From: Micromonosporaceae bacterium
GTDB taxonomy: Bacteria; Actinomycetota; Actinomycetes; Mycobacteriales; Micromonosporaceae
NCBI GenBank assembly: GCA_009377645.1
Contig: WHTQ01000016.1
Coordinates: 1 to 60,391, forward strand
Length of the DNA stretch: 60,391 nt
Direction of reading: 5' to 3'
Part shown: piece by piece, positions 1-7,257 of the stretch
Layout: each line of letters starts with the position of its first letter
Position numbering within the stretch: position 1 is the stretch's first letter
Position numbers and translations under genes: made by a program
Notes under the pieces: model-generated
Database searches by the model: none
The model's input: the letters and a program-made list of their open reading frames with translations, nothing else
Told to the model about the DNA's origin: nothing

Positions 1-57
1 AAGATCCTCGACTGGTGCACCCCGGCCGAGGTCTTTGCCCGAGCTCTGGCACCATGA
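1..57 (+). CDS. IS30-family transposase, C-terminal end (partial)
   Basis: The first 18 codons of the window end in TGA and read KILDWCTPAEVFARALAP. The W-x-TPAE ending is the usual C-terminus of IS30-family DDE transposases, which close with a sequence of the type R-x-TLGWxTPAE. The rest of the gene lies to the left of the window. An IS30-like terminal inverted repeat follows ten bases after the stop, which supports the call. The identification rests on this short tail plus the repeat, so the exact IS is not named. Confidence 0.7.
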   Translation, partial: KILDWCTPAEVFARALAP

Positions 58-66
58 GCACGTAAT

Positions 67-92
67 CGTTGCGACGACCGCCGGAATCCACC
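67..92 (+). repeat. Right terminal inverted repeat of the IS30-family element
   Basis: The 26 bases run cgttgcgacgaccgcc and then ggaatccacc. They match the layout of IS30 ends (TGTTGCGTTGACC, then TTGAATCTACA when read outward), with the TTGCG, GACC and GAATC blocks in register. The element therefore ends close to position 92, and the integrase relic starts just beyond. The left end is outside the window, so no target duplication can be seen. Confidence 0.6.
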
Positions 93-124
93 TTAGAACC
101 CAAGCGTCGACACGGGGTCATTTT

Positions 125-511
125 TCACCCGTCGTCGACAGCCAGCCACCGCAGATCAAGATCGGCGAGTCGGACCTGCCCAGGTGGGCACGAGGAACGT
201 CTCCACGTCCCGGGTGTAATGCAGCAGGGTGGTGGGGCGGATGCTGGTGCGGGTCGACAGCCAGTACCGCAGCCAAAGCTCCAGCGTCCACGCCCGCGCG
301 GCCAGCCTCTCGCCGGCACTGCCCAGCAACTCGTCCCGAACCCGCCACGGCGGACCCGCTCCGAGCGGCCCAGCAGGTTCCGGGTGGAGCAGGCGAAGTA
401 CCAGCTACCGTGCCCACGCTCACCCAGCCGTGGGCAGGTCCGCTCCAGCCGGCGGCCGGTGACGCGGTCCCGGCACCCGCACCGCTTGAAGATCACACCC
501 GAGGTTGCCAT
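125..511 (-). pseudogene. Tyrosine integrase, N-terminal relic interrupted by IS30
   Basis: Read leftward from an ATG at 511 that has a GAGGGGAG ribosome site, the protein starts MATSGVIFKRCGCRDRVTGR. It continues with CPRLGERGHGSWYFACS, the N-terminus of pSAM2-type actinomycete integrases (arm-binding domain). It then needs frame changes. One frame gives WTLELWLRYWLSTRTSIRP and TTLLHYTRDVETFLVP (SAM-like core-binding domain), and another gives GQVRLADLDLRW. The catalytic domain is missing, cut off near 125 next to the IS30 end. This is probably the integrase of the element that ends at the tRNA-Arg fragment at 6251. The gene cannot make an active recombinase. Confidence 0.8.
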
Positions 512-686
512 GACAACTCCCCTCTCGCATCGCTGGTCTTCAGGCTCCAACCTGCCCGACCAGCAGCCGGCCGCCGGACCTCAAGGCGCGCGACGCCGAA
601 GGGACCTGTGCCGTGCGGTGCTACATCGAGGCAGTTAACCGGTGCCCGGGCGCGGTTCCGGTCGGGTGTGCTCTACGATCGTGCGC

Positions 687-1379
687 GTGTCACCGGTCTC
701 CCGTGGTCGTCGGACCAAGAACAGCAAGAAGGGCGCGAGGAGCGGGAGGGGTGGGAGGGGCCGGGTGCTGCCGGCCGGTCGGCTCGGTACCGGCACGGTC
801 TCGGCTGCTGCGCCATCCGCCCCGCCGCGTACGAGGCGCGCTATGAGAAGGCCACCGAAATCGGCGCTGGCTGCACTGTCCGCGGGCGAGAAGGCCGCAG
901 TGCTCGACCGGCTGCTCACCGGCCGGGCGGACCTTCGGAAGCTGGCCGAGACCTACGCAGCGGAACGGCTGTCGGCCGGAGACCGTGAGGCGGTAGCCGC
1001 TGACGTCGGGAACGCCCTGCAGTGTCTGGACATCGACGAGCTGAACGGCCGGGCCGGGCCGCAGCCCGGCCGAGGGTACGTCCACCCAGTGGAGGCGGCC
1101 GCCGAGATTCTCGACGAGGCGCTGCAGCCGTTCCTCGACGACCTGGCGCGTCGGGCCGGGCTCGGCATGAGCGCTTCCGCGGTCGAGCTCGCCGCCGGGG
1201 TACTGCTGGGCCTGTACCGCTGCCGCGATGGCGGGGCCGGGTCGCTGCTGGAGGAGTCGCCGGACTATGCCCACGAGCGGGCACCAGCTGTGGTGGACCA
1301 ATGTGCCAGGCTGGGTCTCGAGCTGCCCGCCGCTGAGCTGCTCGATCTCATGCCCGAATGGGGCACCGTGCTGCGTTGA
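687..1379 (+). CDS. Hypothetical protein with basic N-terminus
   Basis: About 230 residues, not assigned to a family. The GTG at 687 was chosen because the N-terminus then reads SPVSRGRRTKNSKKG, a basic start seen in several uncharacterised actinomycete proteins. An upstream GTG at 642 is also in frame. Beyond about residue 55 the sequence is Ala/Leu/Asp-rich and probably helical (AALSAGEKAAVLDRLLTGR, then DRLAE-like helices). There is no signal peptide or membrane segment. It precedes the CcbP-like gene on the same strand with a 51-base gap, so the two may be co-transcribed. The codon pattern is clean, which suggests a real gene rather than a relic. Confidence 0.6.
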   Translation: MSPVSRGRRTKNSKKGARSGRGGRGRVLPAGRLGTGTVSAAAPSAPPRTRRAMRRPPKSALAALSAGEKAAVLDRLLTGRADLRKLAETYAAERLSAGDREAVAADVGNALQCLDIDELNGRAGPQPGRGYVHPVEAAAEILDEALQPFLDDLARRAGLGMSASAVELAAGVLLGLYRCRDGGAGSLLEESPDYAHERAPAVVDQCARLGLELPAAELLDLMPEWGTVLR

Positions 1380-1430
1380 GGCGGCAAGCCTCGCCTGGGC
1401 GGCCGGCCTCCAGGGCGGTAGGCTCACGCG

Positions 1431-1742
1431 GTGAGTCCGGTGAGCACGGCACGCCTCGATGAGCTTATCGAACAGGCGACTGTTGACTGCTACAACGAGG
1501 ACGAGCAGCTGACTGGCCTGTTCACGATGGTCCAGGAGAACCTGTCAATGCCGTTCGACACCACGGTCCTCGGCGTGGACGTGACGGTCGAAGACATCGA
1601 CCTGACCGGCACCGGCCAGATCGTCGCGATCTGTGTGCGCGGCGCCGCCCGTCAGGCGATCCCGATCCTCGAGCTTCCCCTGCCCACCCCACCGCCGGTG
1701 GGTGTGGAGTGGATCGAAGCCTACCGCCGCTGGATACGCTGA
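1431..1742 (+). CDS. CcbP-like calcium-binding protein
   Basis: 103 residues. The run YNEDEQLTGLFTMVQENL, then MPFDTTVLGV, IVAICVRG, AIPILELPLP and a terminal WIEAYRRW follow the order of the cyanobacterial calcium-binding protein CcbP family. That family has YNEEE near the start, an FPF-type block, a beta strand ending in a basic patch, an AVPLSQL-type block and a final DWHYW. Acidic residues are concentrated in the first half, as expected for low-affinity Ca2+ binding. GTG starts are available at 1431 and 1440. The fold-level match is good, but calcium binding here is an inference from the family. Confidence 0.65.
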   Translation: MSPVSTARLDELIEQATVDCYNEDEQLTGLFTMVQENLSMPFDTTVLGVDVTVEDIDLTGTGQIVAICVRGAARQAIPILELPLPTPPPVGVEWIEAYRRWIR

Positions 1743-1835
1743 ACACGGCGGCTGAACACGGCGATGGTCGGCGCAGCCCACCACGCCGACGCGGCCGGGC
1801 TGGGTCGACACGGTAGGCGCCACCGGGCCGTTCCG

Positions 1836-2665
1836 TCAGGTCGGATCGCCTGGGTGCGCCTCGTGGTAGGCGGTCCAGATCTCCGGGCGCAGCCGGCCTC
1901 TGGCCGAGACTGTGAACCCGAAGTGGCGCGCCCAGGCGCGCACCTGCGCAGCGGTCGGCTCAGCGGGTCGCGGCGGCACCGGTTCGGCCGGTTCTGGCGG
2001 CCGGCGGAGGTTCTCGAACTCGAGCGGGGGTGTGCCGTGGCCGGTGGTGAACCCGAGCCGCCGGTAGGTGGTGCGCCGCTTGCCATACATGCGCGCCAGC
2101 ATCGCGACCTTGCCGTCGGCGTAGTCGTGCAGCTCGGCGGTCAGCTTGCCCGGATGTGTGCGCAGGATCCGGCCGGCGTACTGGGTGAGAGGCGTTTCGG
2201 ACGAGATCGGGAACGTGAGGAACAAGGTGTCCAGCCGCGGGCAGTCGAACCCTTCGCCGATGTAGCGGTCGGTGGCAACCACCAGCAGCGGCGGCCCGTC
2301 GTGCGGCGCGTCCGCGAGCTGCTGAAGCCGTGCTCCGCGCTCCTTGGGTAGCAGCGACCCGTACAGCGTCAGCGGGTCGAGGCCCCGGGATCGCAGCTCG
2401 GCGGCCAGAGCCTGCACATGCTCGGTGCGTCCGGTCAGGACCAGGCAGTTGCGGCCGCGTGAGACCGCTGCGGCCACGTCCTCGCAGATCTGCTTGTTCC
2501 GCCCGTGGTCGGCGATCAGGGCAGGCAGGATGATCGATGCAAGCAGACTCCTGGGACTCGGTCGTCGATGCCCTCGTCGAGGGTGAGTTCGGTCTGGTGG
2601 ATGTGCAGCGTCCTGGCCAGAGTGTTGTCGGTGGTGATGCGGTGCCGGACCGGTCCGCGATCTCC
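1836..2665 (-). pseudogene. SF2 helicase C-terminal part fused to an Lsr2-type domain (relic)
   Basis: The intact stretch (about 1836-2530) encodes a superfamily 2 helicase C-lobe: ICEDVAAAVSRGRNCLVLTG, VVATDRYIGEGFDCPRLD, and QYAGRILRTHPGK carrying the arginine finger region. After a Pro/Glu linker the last 35 residues, starting AAQVRAWARHFGFTVSARGR, match the C-terminal DNA-binding domain of Lsr2, including the RGR motif that enters the minor groove of AT-rich DNA. Upstream, homologous sequence (LARTLHIHQTELTLDEGI) continues in another frame to about 2665 and then stops, so the helicase N-lobe is lost and there is at least one frameshift. Similar helicases occur in defence loci with nuclease partners. 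None is left here. Confidence 0.7.
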
Positions 2666-2919
2666 CGCGCATGGTCGCAGCAACGCAGCTCCGATGACTC
2701 GGTCGACACGCCCGTATCATGCCCGACCGCGTCACATCGTCGCCACCGCCGCGATCTCCAGCCTCCACCTGAGGGACGGGGTTGTCGCTGGACCGCCAAG
2801 ATCGCGATCGCTGGCCACCCCTGGCTGCCCAACCCTACGATTGGCTAGAACGCGGCCGACCGCGCTGGGGTAACGTCTATAGATGAGTCCGGTCGATGGG
2901 CGTCAGGAGGGAGGTCGTC

Positions 2920-3261
2920 ATGCCATTGGTGTACGCGCAGCGGAGACCAGGTGAACGGCTCGGCCATGCGCACACCCGACCTATCGCCGTGCCGGAAGAC
3001 TTGGGTGGCCTGCATGGTCCTGCCCACGGCGTTGTGGAGCTGCCCCTGCGGGTGGACTGGACGCCTCGCAGGTTCTACGACCTCTCTAAGATCAGCAGCG
3101 TCCGCAGCCTCTATGAGACCGTGCTGCGTTCAGCGGTCCACGTCGATGACGTTGTTGCCTTCGTAAACCGGGATCGCCTGGTGACCGTGTGGTCGCAGCT
3201 ACGGATCCCAGCACGCATCCGGACGATCTGGGAAGAGCGTTTCCCTGAGCTTCGCGCCTGA
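2920..3261 (+). CDS. Uncharacterised partner of AbiEii-type toxin (putative antitoxin)
   Basis: 113 residues with no family I can name. The ATG at 2920 was chosen because AGGAGGGAGG lies 5-15 bases upstream. An ATG at 2896 lacks such a site. The AbiEii-type gene begins six bases after its stop, so the two are translated together. A paralogue at 37466-37792 (minus strand) shares AVP-x2-L-x2-L-x-GP-x2-GVV-x-LP near the start and LW/IWE-x-RFPELR at the end, and is likewise followed by an AbiEii start. This conserved pairing suggests the cognate antitoxin or regulator, in place of AbiEi. No HTH is obvious. Confidence 0.6.
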   Translation: MPLVYAQRRPGERLGHAHTRPIAVPEDLGGLHGPAHGVVELPLRVDWTPRRFYDLSKISSVRSLYETVLRSAVHVDDVVAFVNRDRLVTVWSQLRIPARIRTIWEERFPELRA

Positions 3262-3267
3262 GTTCCC

Positions 3268-3924
3268 GTGGACCTGTTCCACGAAAGCCTGGCCCGACAC
3301 GCGTTGGCTGCCCTGGACCAATACGGTTTCGTGCTCGCAGGGGGGTACGCCTTCCACCTGCACCAGGTGACTGACCGGCTATCCAGGGACGTCGACCTGT
3401 TCACCGACCGGTTCGACGCCGAGGTGTTCAACCTCGCCGAGCGGGCAGTTCTAGACGCCTACCGACGTCAGGGGTGGCAGGCCACAGTCGGCGTGTCGCT
3501 GGATGTCTTCCGGCAGATCCTGGTGGTCGATCCGGAGACTGGCGCGGAAGCGGTGGTGGACCTGGGCTTCGACGCTCGCGATCACCCGCCGGCTCGTTTG
3601 GACGTCGGCCCGGTGTTGGCGCTTGAGGACGCCGCGGCATCGAAGATCCGCACCTTGATCGACCGGGAGGCGGCACGCGACTACCTCGACGTCCACGGGC
3701 TGTTGACACAGGGCCGGTTCACTGCAGCTGAACTCGTCGATCTGGCAAAGGGGATAGACCCGAACGTGACCAGCGAGGTCGTGGCCGCGGTGCTGGAGCG
3801 ATCCACAATGCCCGAGGACGAGGAGTACCTTGCTTACGGGATACCGGCCGCCGCGCAGAACAGGCTCCATGCTGACCTTGCCGCCGCAGCGGCGAGCCTC
3901 CGCGAGAAGACTCCGCCTCGCTAG
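3268..3924 (+). CDS. AbiEii/AbiGii-type nucleotidyltransferase toxin
   Basis: 218 residues. The N-terminus has the AbiEii core: MDLFHESLARHALAALDQYG, then LAGGYAFHLH (the GG of the nucleotide-binding turn) and SRDVDLFTD (the D-x-D metal ligands). ASKIRTLIDREAARDYLDVH is the conserved K-x-D-R-x-x-RDYxD block of the family. Such proteins are toxins of type IV abortive-infection systems that transfer nucleotides, for example to tRNA ends. The GTG start lacks a ribosome site and probably depends on coupling to the 113-residue gene upstream. All key residues are present, so it looks functional. Directly after the stop begins a degenerate copy of an XRE gene brought in by duplication. Confidence 0.85.
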   Translation: MDLFHESLARHALAALDQYGFVLAGGYAFHLHQVTDRLSRDVDLFTDRFDAEVFNLAERAVLDAYRRQGWQATVGVSLDVFRQILVVDPETGAEAVVDLGFDARDHPPARLDVGPVLALEDAAASKIRTLIDREAARDYLDVHGLLTQGRFTAAELVDLAKGIDPNVTSEVVAAVLERSTMPEDEEYLAYGIPAAAQNRLHADLAAAAASLREKTPPR

Positions 3925-3929
3925 TCGTC

Positions 3930-4133
3930 ATGCTGCTGGTGAAGGCACGCGTCGCCCACGGTTGGAGCCAACCCCGACTCGGCGAACGCCTCGGCGTAGG
4001 CGAGCAGTAGGTACAGCGATACGAGTCGGCCCGCTACCGCTGGGCGAGCCTGGCCCCCGGTCGTCGAGGTGGCCACCCCCCTCGGCGTCAGCATCAGCGA
4101 ACGAGCCGAGCTCCACGAACTCGACGCGGCCTG
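3930..4133 (+). pseudogene. Degenerate XRE/HTH copy
   Basis: Translation from 3930 gives MLLVKARVAHGWSQPRLGER, then LGVGEQ, a TAG stop and VQRYESARYRWASLAP. This is a decayed copy of the helix-turn-helix in the intact gene at 5560-6000 (LARGWSQRRLAERLGVAEQQ). A further frame change after about 4060 loses the rest until ELHELDAA-like sequence before 4133. It is the coding part of the duplicated segment 3934-4324 and has no start region of its own. Confidence 0.8.
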
Positions 4134-4324
4134 ACCTGATCCCACGCACGGTGCCCAGCCACGCAGCCCGCGGTCCTCGCATAGTGCTCGCATGGTGCTC
4201 GGATGTTCGCGAGCTGGACGGATTTCCGGCGATGGTCTGACACGCCAGGTCTGCGGCGGCCGAGGCCCGGGCGCTGTCGGCGAGTCCGTCGCCCGGACCT
4301 GCCGATACTCGGCGGCACCCAGCC
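3934..4324 (+). repeat. XRE-plus-tail segment, copy 1 (degenerate)
   Basis: This segment matches 5801-6181 along its whole length with scattered substitutions and small indels. It includes the last third of the XRE gene and about 185 bases after the stop (cctgatcccacgcacggt, then gtgctcggatgttcgcga, then ccggacctgccgatactc). The similarity ends abruptly at cagcc in both copies. Copy 2 ends 69 bases before the tRNA-Arg fragment. Copy 1 is the more decayed. Confidence 0.85.
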
Positions 4325-4539
4325 GGCCGCCTTGCGGGGTGGCGGCGATGGCCCGGTCGACCGGGTTCTGGTCGGCTGCGGCGTCGCCCAGCTGCCACGG
4401 CTGGTAGGTCGGGTCGGCATCGTCGCAGCCTTCCTCCGATGAGCCCGAAGCAGCGGGGCCGCACACCACCCGGTCGGCACTCGGGTGACCGGCGGATGGA
4501 GGCAGCGCGGCGCGGGCCCAGCGCCGACCGGTTGCCGTC
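4325..4539. other. Non-coding or unrecognised spacer
   Basis: Between the end of repeat copy 1 and the rhamnulokinase relic I see no gene with a convincing start, ribosome site or family. Open frames on the minus strand run through, but they carry into the repeat and look like GC-driven background. Confidence 0.4.
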
Positions 4540-5061
4540 GCCGCGTCGACCTGGGCGCCCGAGAGCGGCCGGGTGATGCTCGCCGAGGTCGCCGCCGACC
4601 GGCTCGCCGACTCGGAGGTGCACCGGTTCCCCAATGGACCGGTACGGGTACACGGCACGCTCCACTGGGATGTGCTGAGGCTGTACGGCGAGACCGTGGC
4701 GGGGCTACGTGCCGCTGCGCGTCACCACCGGAGCTGCACAGCGTCGGGACCGACTCATGGGCCGTCGACTATGGCCTGCTGGACACCTCCGGAGCCCTGC
4801 TCGGCAACCCGATACCCTACCGGGACGCCCGCACCGACGCGGTGATGGCGCGGGTGGTCGACGAGCTCGGCGCCGCCGACCTCTACCAGACCACCGGACT
4901 GCAGCTGCTGCCGTTCAACACCCTGTTCCAGCTCGTCTCCGCGGGCCGGCACCCCGCAGCTGGGCGCCGCGGCCCGGCCGCTGATGATCCCCGACCTGCT
5001 CTCGTACTGGCTGACCGGTGAGGCCGCCACCGAGCTGACCAACGCGTCCACGACTCAGCGT
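4540..5061 (+). pseudogene. rhaB: Rhamnulokinase (FGGY kinase) N-terminal relic
   Basis: Three frames must be joined: SGRVMLAEVAADRL with VRVHGTLHWDVLRLYGETVA, then HSVGTDSWAVDYGLLDTSGA with GNPIPYRDARTDAVM and TGLQLLPFNTLFQL, and finally PLMIPDLLSYWLTGEAATEL with TNASTTQ. The GTDSWAVDYGLLD block and PYRDARTD are hallmarks of L-rhamnulokinase among FGGY sugar kinases. Only about the first 185 of roughly 480 residues survive, with no ATPase domain. It is a remnant of a rhamnose-utilisation gene, probably caught during rearrangement, and has no link to the neighbouring toxin genes. Confidence 0.8.
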
Positions 5062-5130
5062 TCTTGGCCATCATCAAGGCTGACTTCCACAGCATCCGCC
5101 CCGCCGCCACCGCAATGATAGTGTTGTGGA

Positions 5131-5563
5131 ATGCTGCCGTCCTTCGACCCGGCCACGGGCCGGCTCCCTGGGGAGAGCACGAGTGCGACTGGGAGGAGGT
5201 CCTCGGCAGGTTCGGCTGGACAGCTCGCCGGCGACAGCTGCTTGACGGGCTCGCCGAGGCCATCGAACTCCTGGGCGCCGCCGGTTGCCGCCGGCTGTGG
5301 CTGGACGGGAGCTTCGTCACGACCAAGGACGAGCCCGCTGACTTCGACGCCTGCTGGGACACCGACGGCATCGACATGGACGCGCTCGCCCCCGTGCTTC
5401 TCGACCTGTCGAAGGGACGAGCGGCGCAGAAGGCACGGTTCGGCGGCGAGTTTCTGCCCAACGTGGTCGAGACCGGCAGCGGCCTGGTCTTCAAGGAGTT
5501 CTTCCAGAACGAGCGTGACGTGGGCGTAAAGGCATCGCTGTCATCGCGATCGGAGTGTCATGA
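5131..5563 (+). pseudogene. DUF6932-type protein with two frameshifts
   Basis: The natural start appears to be MLPSFDPATGRLP at 5131. The frame then shifts within the ctccctggggag run (about 5165-5178) into GEHECDWEEVLGRFGW, RRLWLDGSFVTTKDEPADFD, NVVETGSGLVFKEFFQNERD. A second shift near 5536-5541 would restore VKGIAVIAIGVS and a TGA that overlaps the XRE start by ATGA. The DGSF-x(n)-DFD pattern resembles the nucleotidyltransferase G-S/D-x-D signature, and this family usually sits next to an HTH gene, suggesting a toxin role. As read here it is broken twice. The second frame alone could still give a 168-residue protein from 5064, which is less likely. Confidence 0.65.
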
Positions 5564-6000
5564 TCACTAACGAGGTTCAGTACCGGAACACCAATGCGCA
5601 CCTGCGCCAGTTCGAGGAGGCGCTGCAGAGTCTCGAGGCAGCCTCCCCCGTAGGGGCGCGGACCAAGCTGGCGCAGCTTGAGATCGACGCCGTACGAGCT
5701 CAGGCCGATGACCTCAGAGCCGAGCTGGATGAGTACGAGCGTCTCCGATCCGGCCAGGTCTCCACGTTTGAGGCGTCGTCTCTGGCAGGTCTCGCTACGT
5801 TGCTGGTCAAGGCGCGCCTCGCCCGCGGCTGGAGCCAACGCCGACTCGCCGAGCGCCTCGGCGTCGCCGAGCAGCAGGTACAGCGATACGAGTCGACCGG
5901 CTACCGCTCCGCGAGCCTGGCCCGCATCCTCGACGTTGCCACCACCCTCGGCGTCACCATCAGCGAACGAGCCGAACTCCACGAACTCGACGCGGCCTGA
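5560..6000 (+). CDS. XRE-family HTH protein (putative antitoxin)
   Basis: 146 residues. An N-terminal helical segment (residues 1-65, FEEALQSLEA and DDLRAELDEYERL, likely coiled coil) precedes a Cro/C1-type HTH at about 82-130 with ARGWSQRRLAERLGVAEQQV and QRYESTGYRSASLARI. The start ATG overlaps the restored stop of the DUF6932-type gene (ATGA), the arrangement of a toxin-antitoxin pair with the HTH protein second. The HTH probably represses the operon. The toxin has decayed while this gene stays open, a common fate in such pairs. Confidence 0.8.
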   Translation: MITNEVQYRNTNAHLRQFEEALQSLEAASPVGARTKLAQLEIDAVRAQADDLRAELDEYERLRSGQVSTFEASSLAGLATLLVKARLARGWSQRRLAERLGVAEQQVQRYESTGYRSASLARILDVATTLGVTISERAELHELDAA

Positions 6001-6181
6001 CCTGATCCCACGCACGGTGGCCGGTCGGGCAGCCCGCGCAGTGCTCGGATGGTGCTCGGATGTTCGCGACCTGGACGGATTCCCGGCGACGTACCGGCAC
6101 ACCAGCCCTGTGGCGGCCAGGGGCCGGGAGCTGCCGGCGAGTCCACCGCCCGGACCTGCCGATACTCCACGGCATCCAGCC
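5801..6181 (+). repeat. XRE-plus-tail segment, copy 2 (intact)
   Basis: This is the intact counterpart of 3934-4324, in direct orientation 1.87 kb away. It covers the HTH-encoding end of the XRE gene and about 180 bases of tail with no supported gene. That the non-coding tail is as well conserved as the coding part suggests a single duplication event. Confidence 0.85.
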
Positions 6182-6250
6182 AGACTGAGCGCCCATAAAC
6201 CGGACTCAAATAATGTTAAGATGATACAGGCCCCCAAACCTGGATGATTC

Positions 6251-6296
6251 AACTACGGATCAAGAGGTTGGGGGTTCGAATCCCTCCGGGCGCGCA
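6251..6296 (+). other. tRNA-Arg(ACG) 3' fragment, attachment site (att)
   Basis: The sequence aactacggatcaagaggt then tgggggttcgaatccctc and cgggcgcgca is the 3' part of an actinomycete tRNA-Arg: anticodon loop CTACGGA (anticodon ACG), the T-arm GGTTCGAATCC, and the acceptor strand CCGGGCGCG. The 5' half is absent. The sequence to the left is AT-rich (aaataatgttaagatgatac) and unrelated. This is what integrases leave at the far border of an element inserted in a tRNA 3' end, so the element lies to the left and the intact tRNA should be outside the window. A short echo, cctccgggcgcgc, follows at 6297. Confidence 0.8.
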
Positions 6297-6458
6297 CCTC
6301 CGGGCGCGCCCTAGATGTCTCGCCCATGCAGCGGTTCTCCGGCCGACCCCTCACCAGGTTGATTCCCCGACCACGGCAGCGAACTCCCGTCCTGACCGCC
6401 CGACCGGATCGGAGGTACGCGGGCCGGCCGGGGCGCAGTGGTTGGACCACCCTGCCAC

Positions 6459-6487
6459 TTGACGTCGAACCAGACCTCCGCTATGGT
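6459..6487 (+). promoter_or_regulatory. Promoter of the catabolic operon
   Basis: TTGACG at 6459-6464 and TATGGT at 6482-6487 are separated by 17 bases, a close fit to the sigma-70/HrdB consensus. Transcription would begin near 6494, about 20 bases before the GntR/FadR-type gene at 6515, which has GGGAGG in between. As a FadR-type repressor is the first gene, autoregulation at this promoter is likely. Confidence 0.6.
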
Positions 6488-6514
6488 CCGTGGCAGACGG
6501 GAGGACGAGTTCCC

Positions 6515-7228
6515 ATGGTCGACGCGACAGAGTTCCGGCGGATCACGCCGAGAGCGCTGCACAACGCGGTGATTGACCAGGTCTGCGACCTGATCAACGA
6601 GGGTGTGCTGACGCCCGGCCAGACCCTTCCGTCCGAGCGCGACCTGTCGCTGCAGCTGGGAGTCAGCCGCAACAGCCTTCGGGAGGCGCTGCGGGTGCTG
6701 GAGGCGCGCGGCATCGTCGTCACCCGGCATGGTGTCGGTCGGACCATCCGGGACGTGGGGCCACTTCAGGTCCCAGACTGGGCGGTGACTGAGCGCATCC
6801 AGACGTTGACCGTCCGGGAGGTGCTGGAGACTCGCGTACTGCTCGAGCCGCACGCCTGCGCGCTGGCCTCCACGCGGCGCTCCGAGGAGGAGCTGGCCGC
6901 CATCAAGGCCGCCGCCGATCACCGCGACACGTGGGAGGACAACGTCCGCTTCCACCACACGGTCGCGGCCGCTGCCGACAACTACGTTCTCGCGCAGCTG
7001 ATCCTGCAGCAGATGAACCTGCTGCAGGAGCTCAGGCAGCGGGACCGGTACGCGTCGAGCGGCGACGTGGCGACGCTGATCGCCCAGCACCAGCAGATCG
7101 CTCGGGCAATCGAGGCGCGCGACGCCGCGCAGGCGAAGGCGCTCATGGAGGACCACCTGCAGTCGACGGCGCGGGTCGTCGGATCGACCGGGTGTCCGGG
7201 TGGCGAGGGTGGGGCCGATCCCGGGTGA
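6515..7228 (+). CDS. GntR-family transcriptional regulator, FadR subfamily
   Basis: 237 residues from the ATG at 6515, chosen for its GGGAGG site and the promoter just upstream. Residues 10-75 form the winged helix (LHNAVIDQVCDLINEGVL, LPSERDLSLQLGVSRNSLRE, ALRVLEARGIV). The C-terminal part is an FCD ligand-binding domain: VREVLETRVLLEPHACALA, FHHTVAAAADN and EDHLQS, with the Asp/His pattern that usually binds a metal and carboxylate effector. It is the first gene of the ABC importer/enzyme operon, 29 bases before the binding protein, and most likely represses it until the substrate or a derivative binds. Confidence 0.85.
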   Translation: MVDATEFRRITPRALHNAVIDQVCDLINEGVLTPGQTLPSERDLSLQLGVSRNSLREALRVLEARGIVVTRHGVGRTIRDVGPLQVPDWAVTERIQTLTVREVLETRVLLEPHACALASTRRSEEELAAIKAAADHRDTWEDNVRFHHTVAAAADNYVLAQLILQQMNLLQELRQRDRYASSGDVATLIAQHQQIARAIEARDAAQAKALMEDHLQSTARVVGSTGCPGGEGGADPG

Positions 7229-7257
7229 GGCAAGGCACGTCAAGGAGGAGATGGCAG

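Noticed and set aside
6251-6296. A complete tRNA gene
   Set aside because: The acceptor 5' strand and D-arm are missing, and the sequence upstream cannot pair with the 3' acceptor strand.
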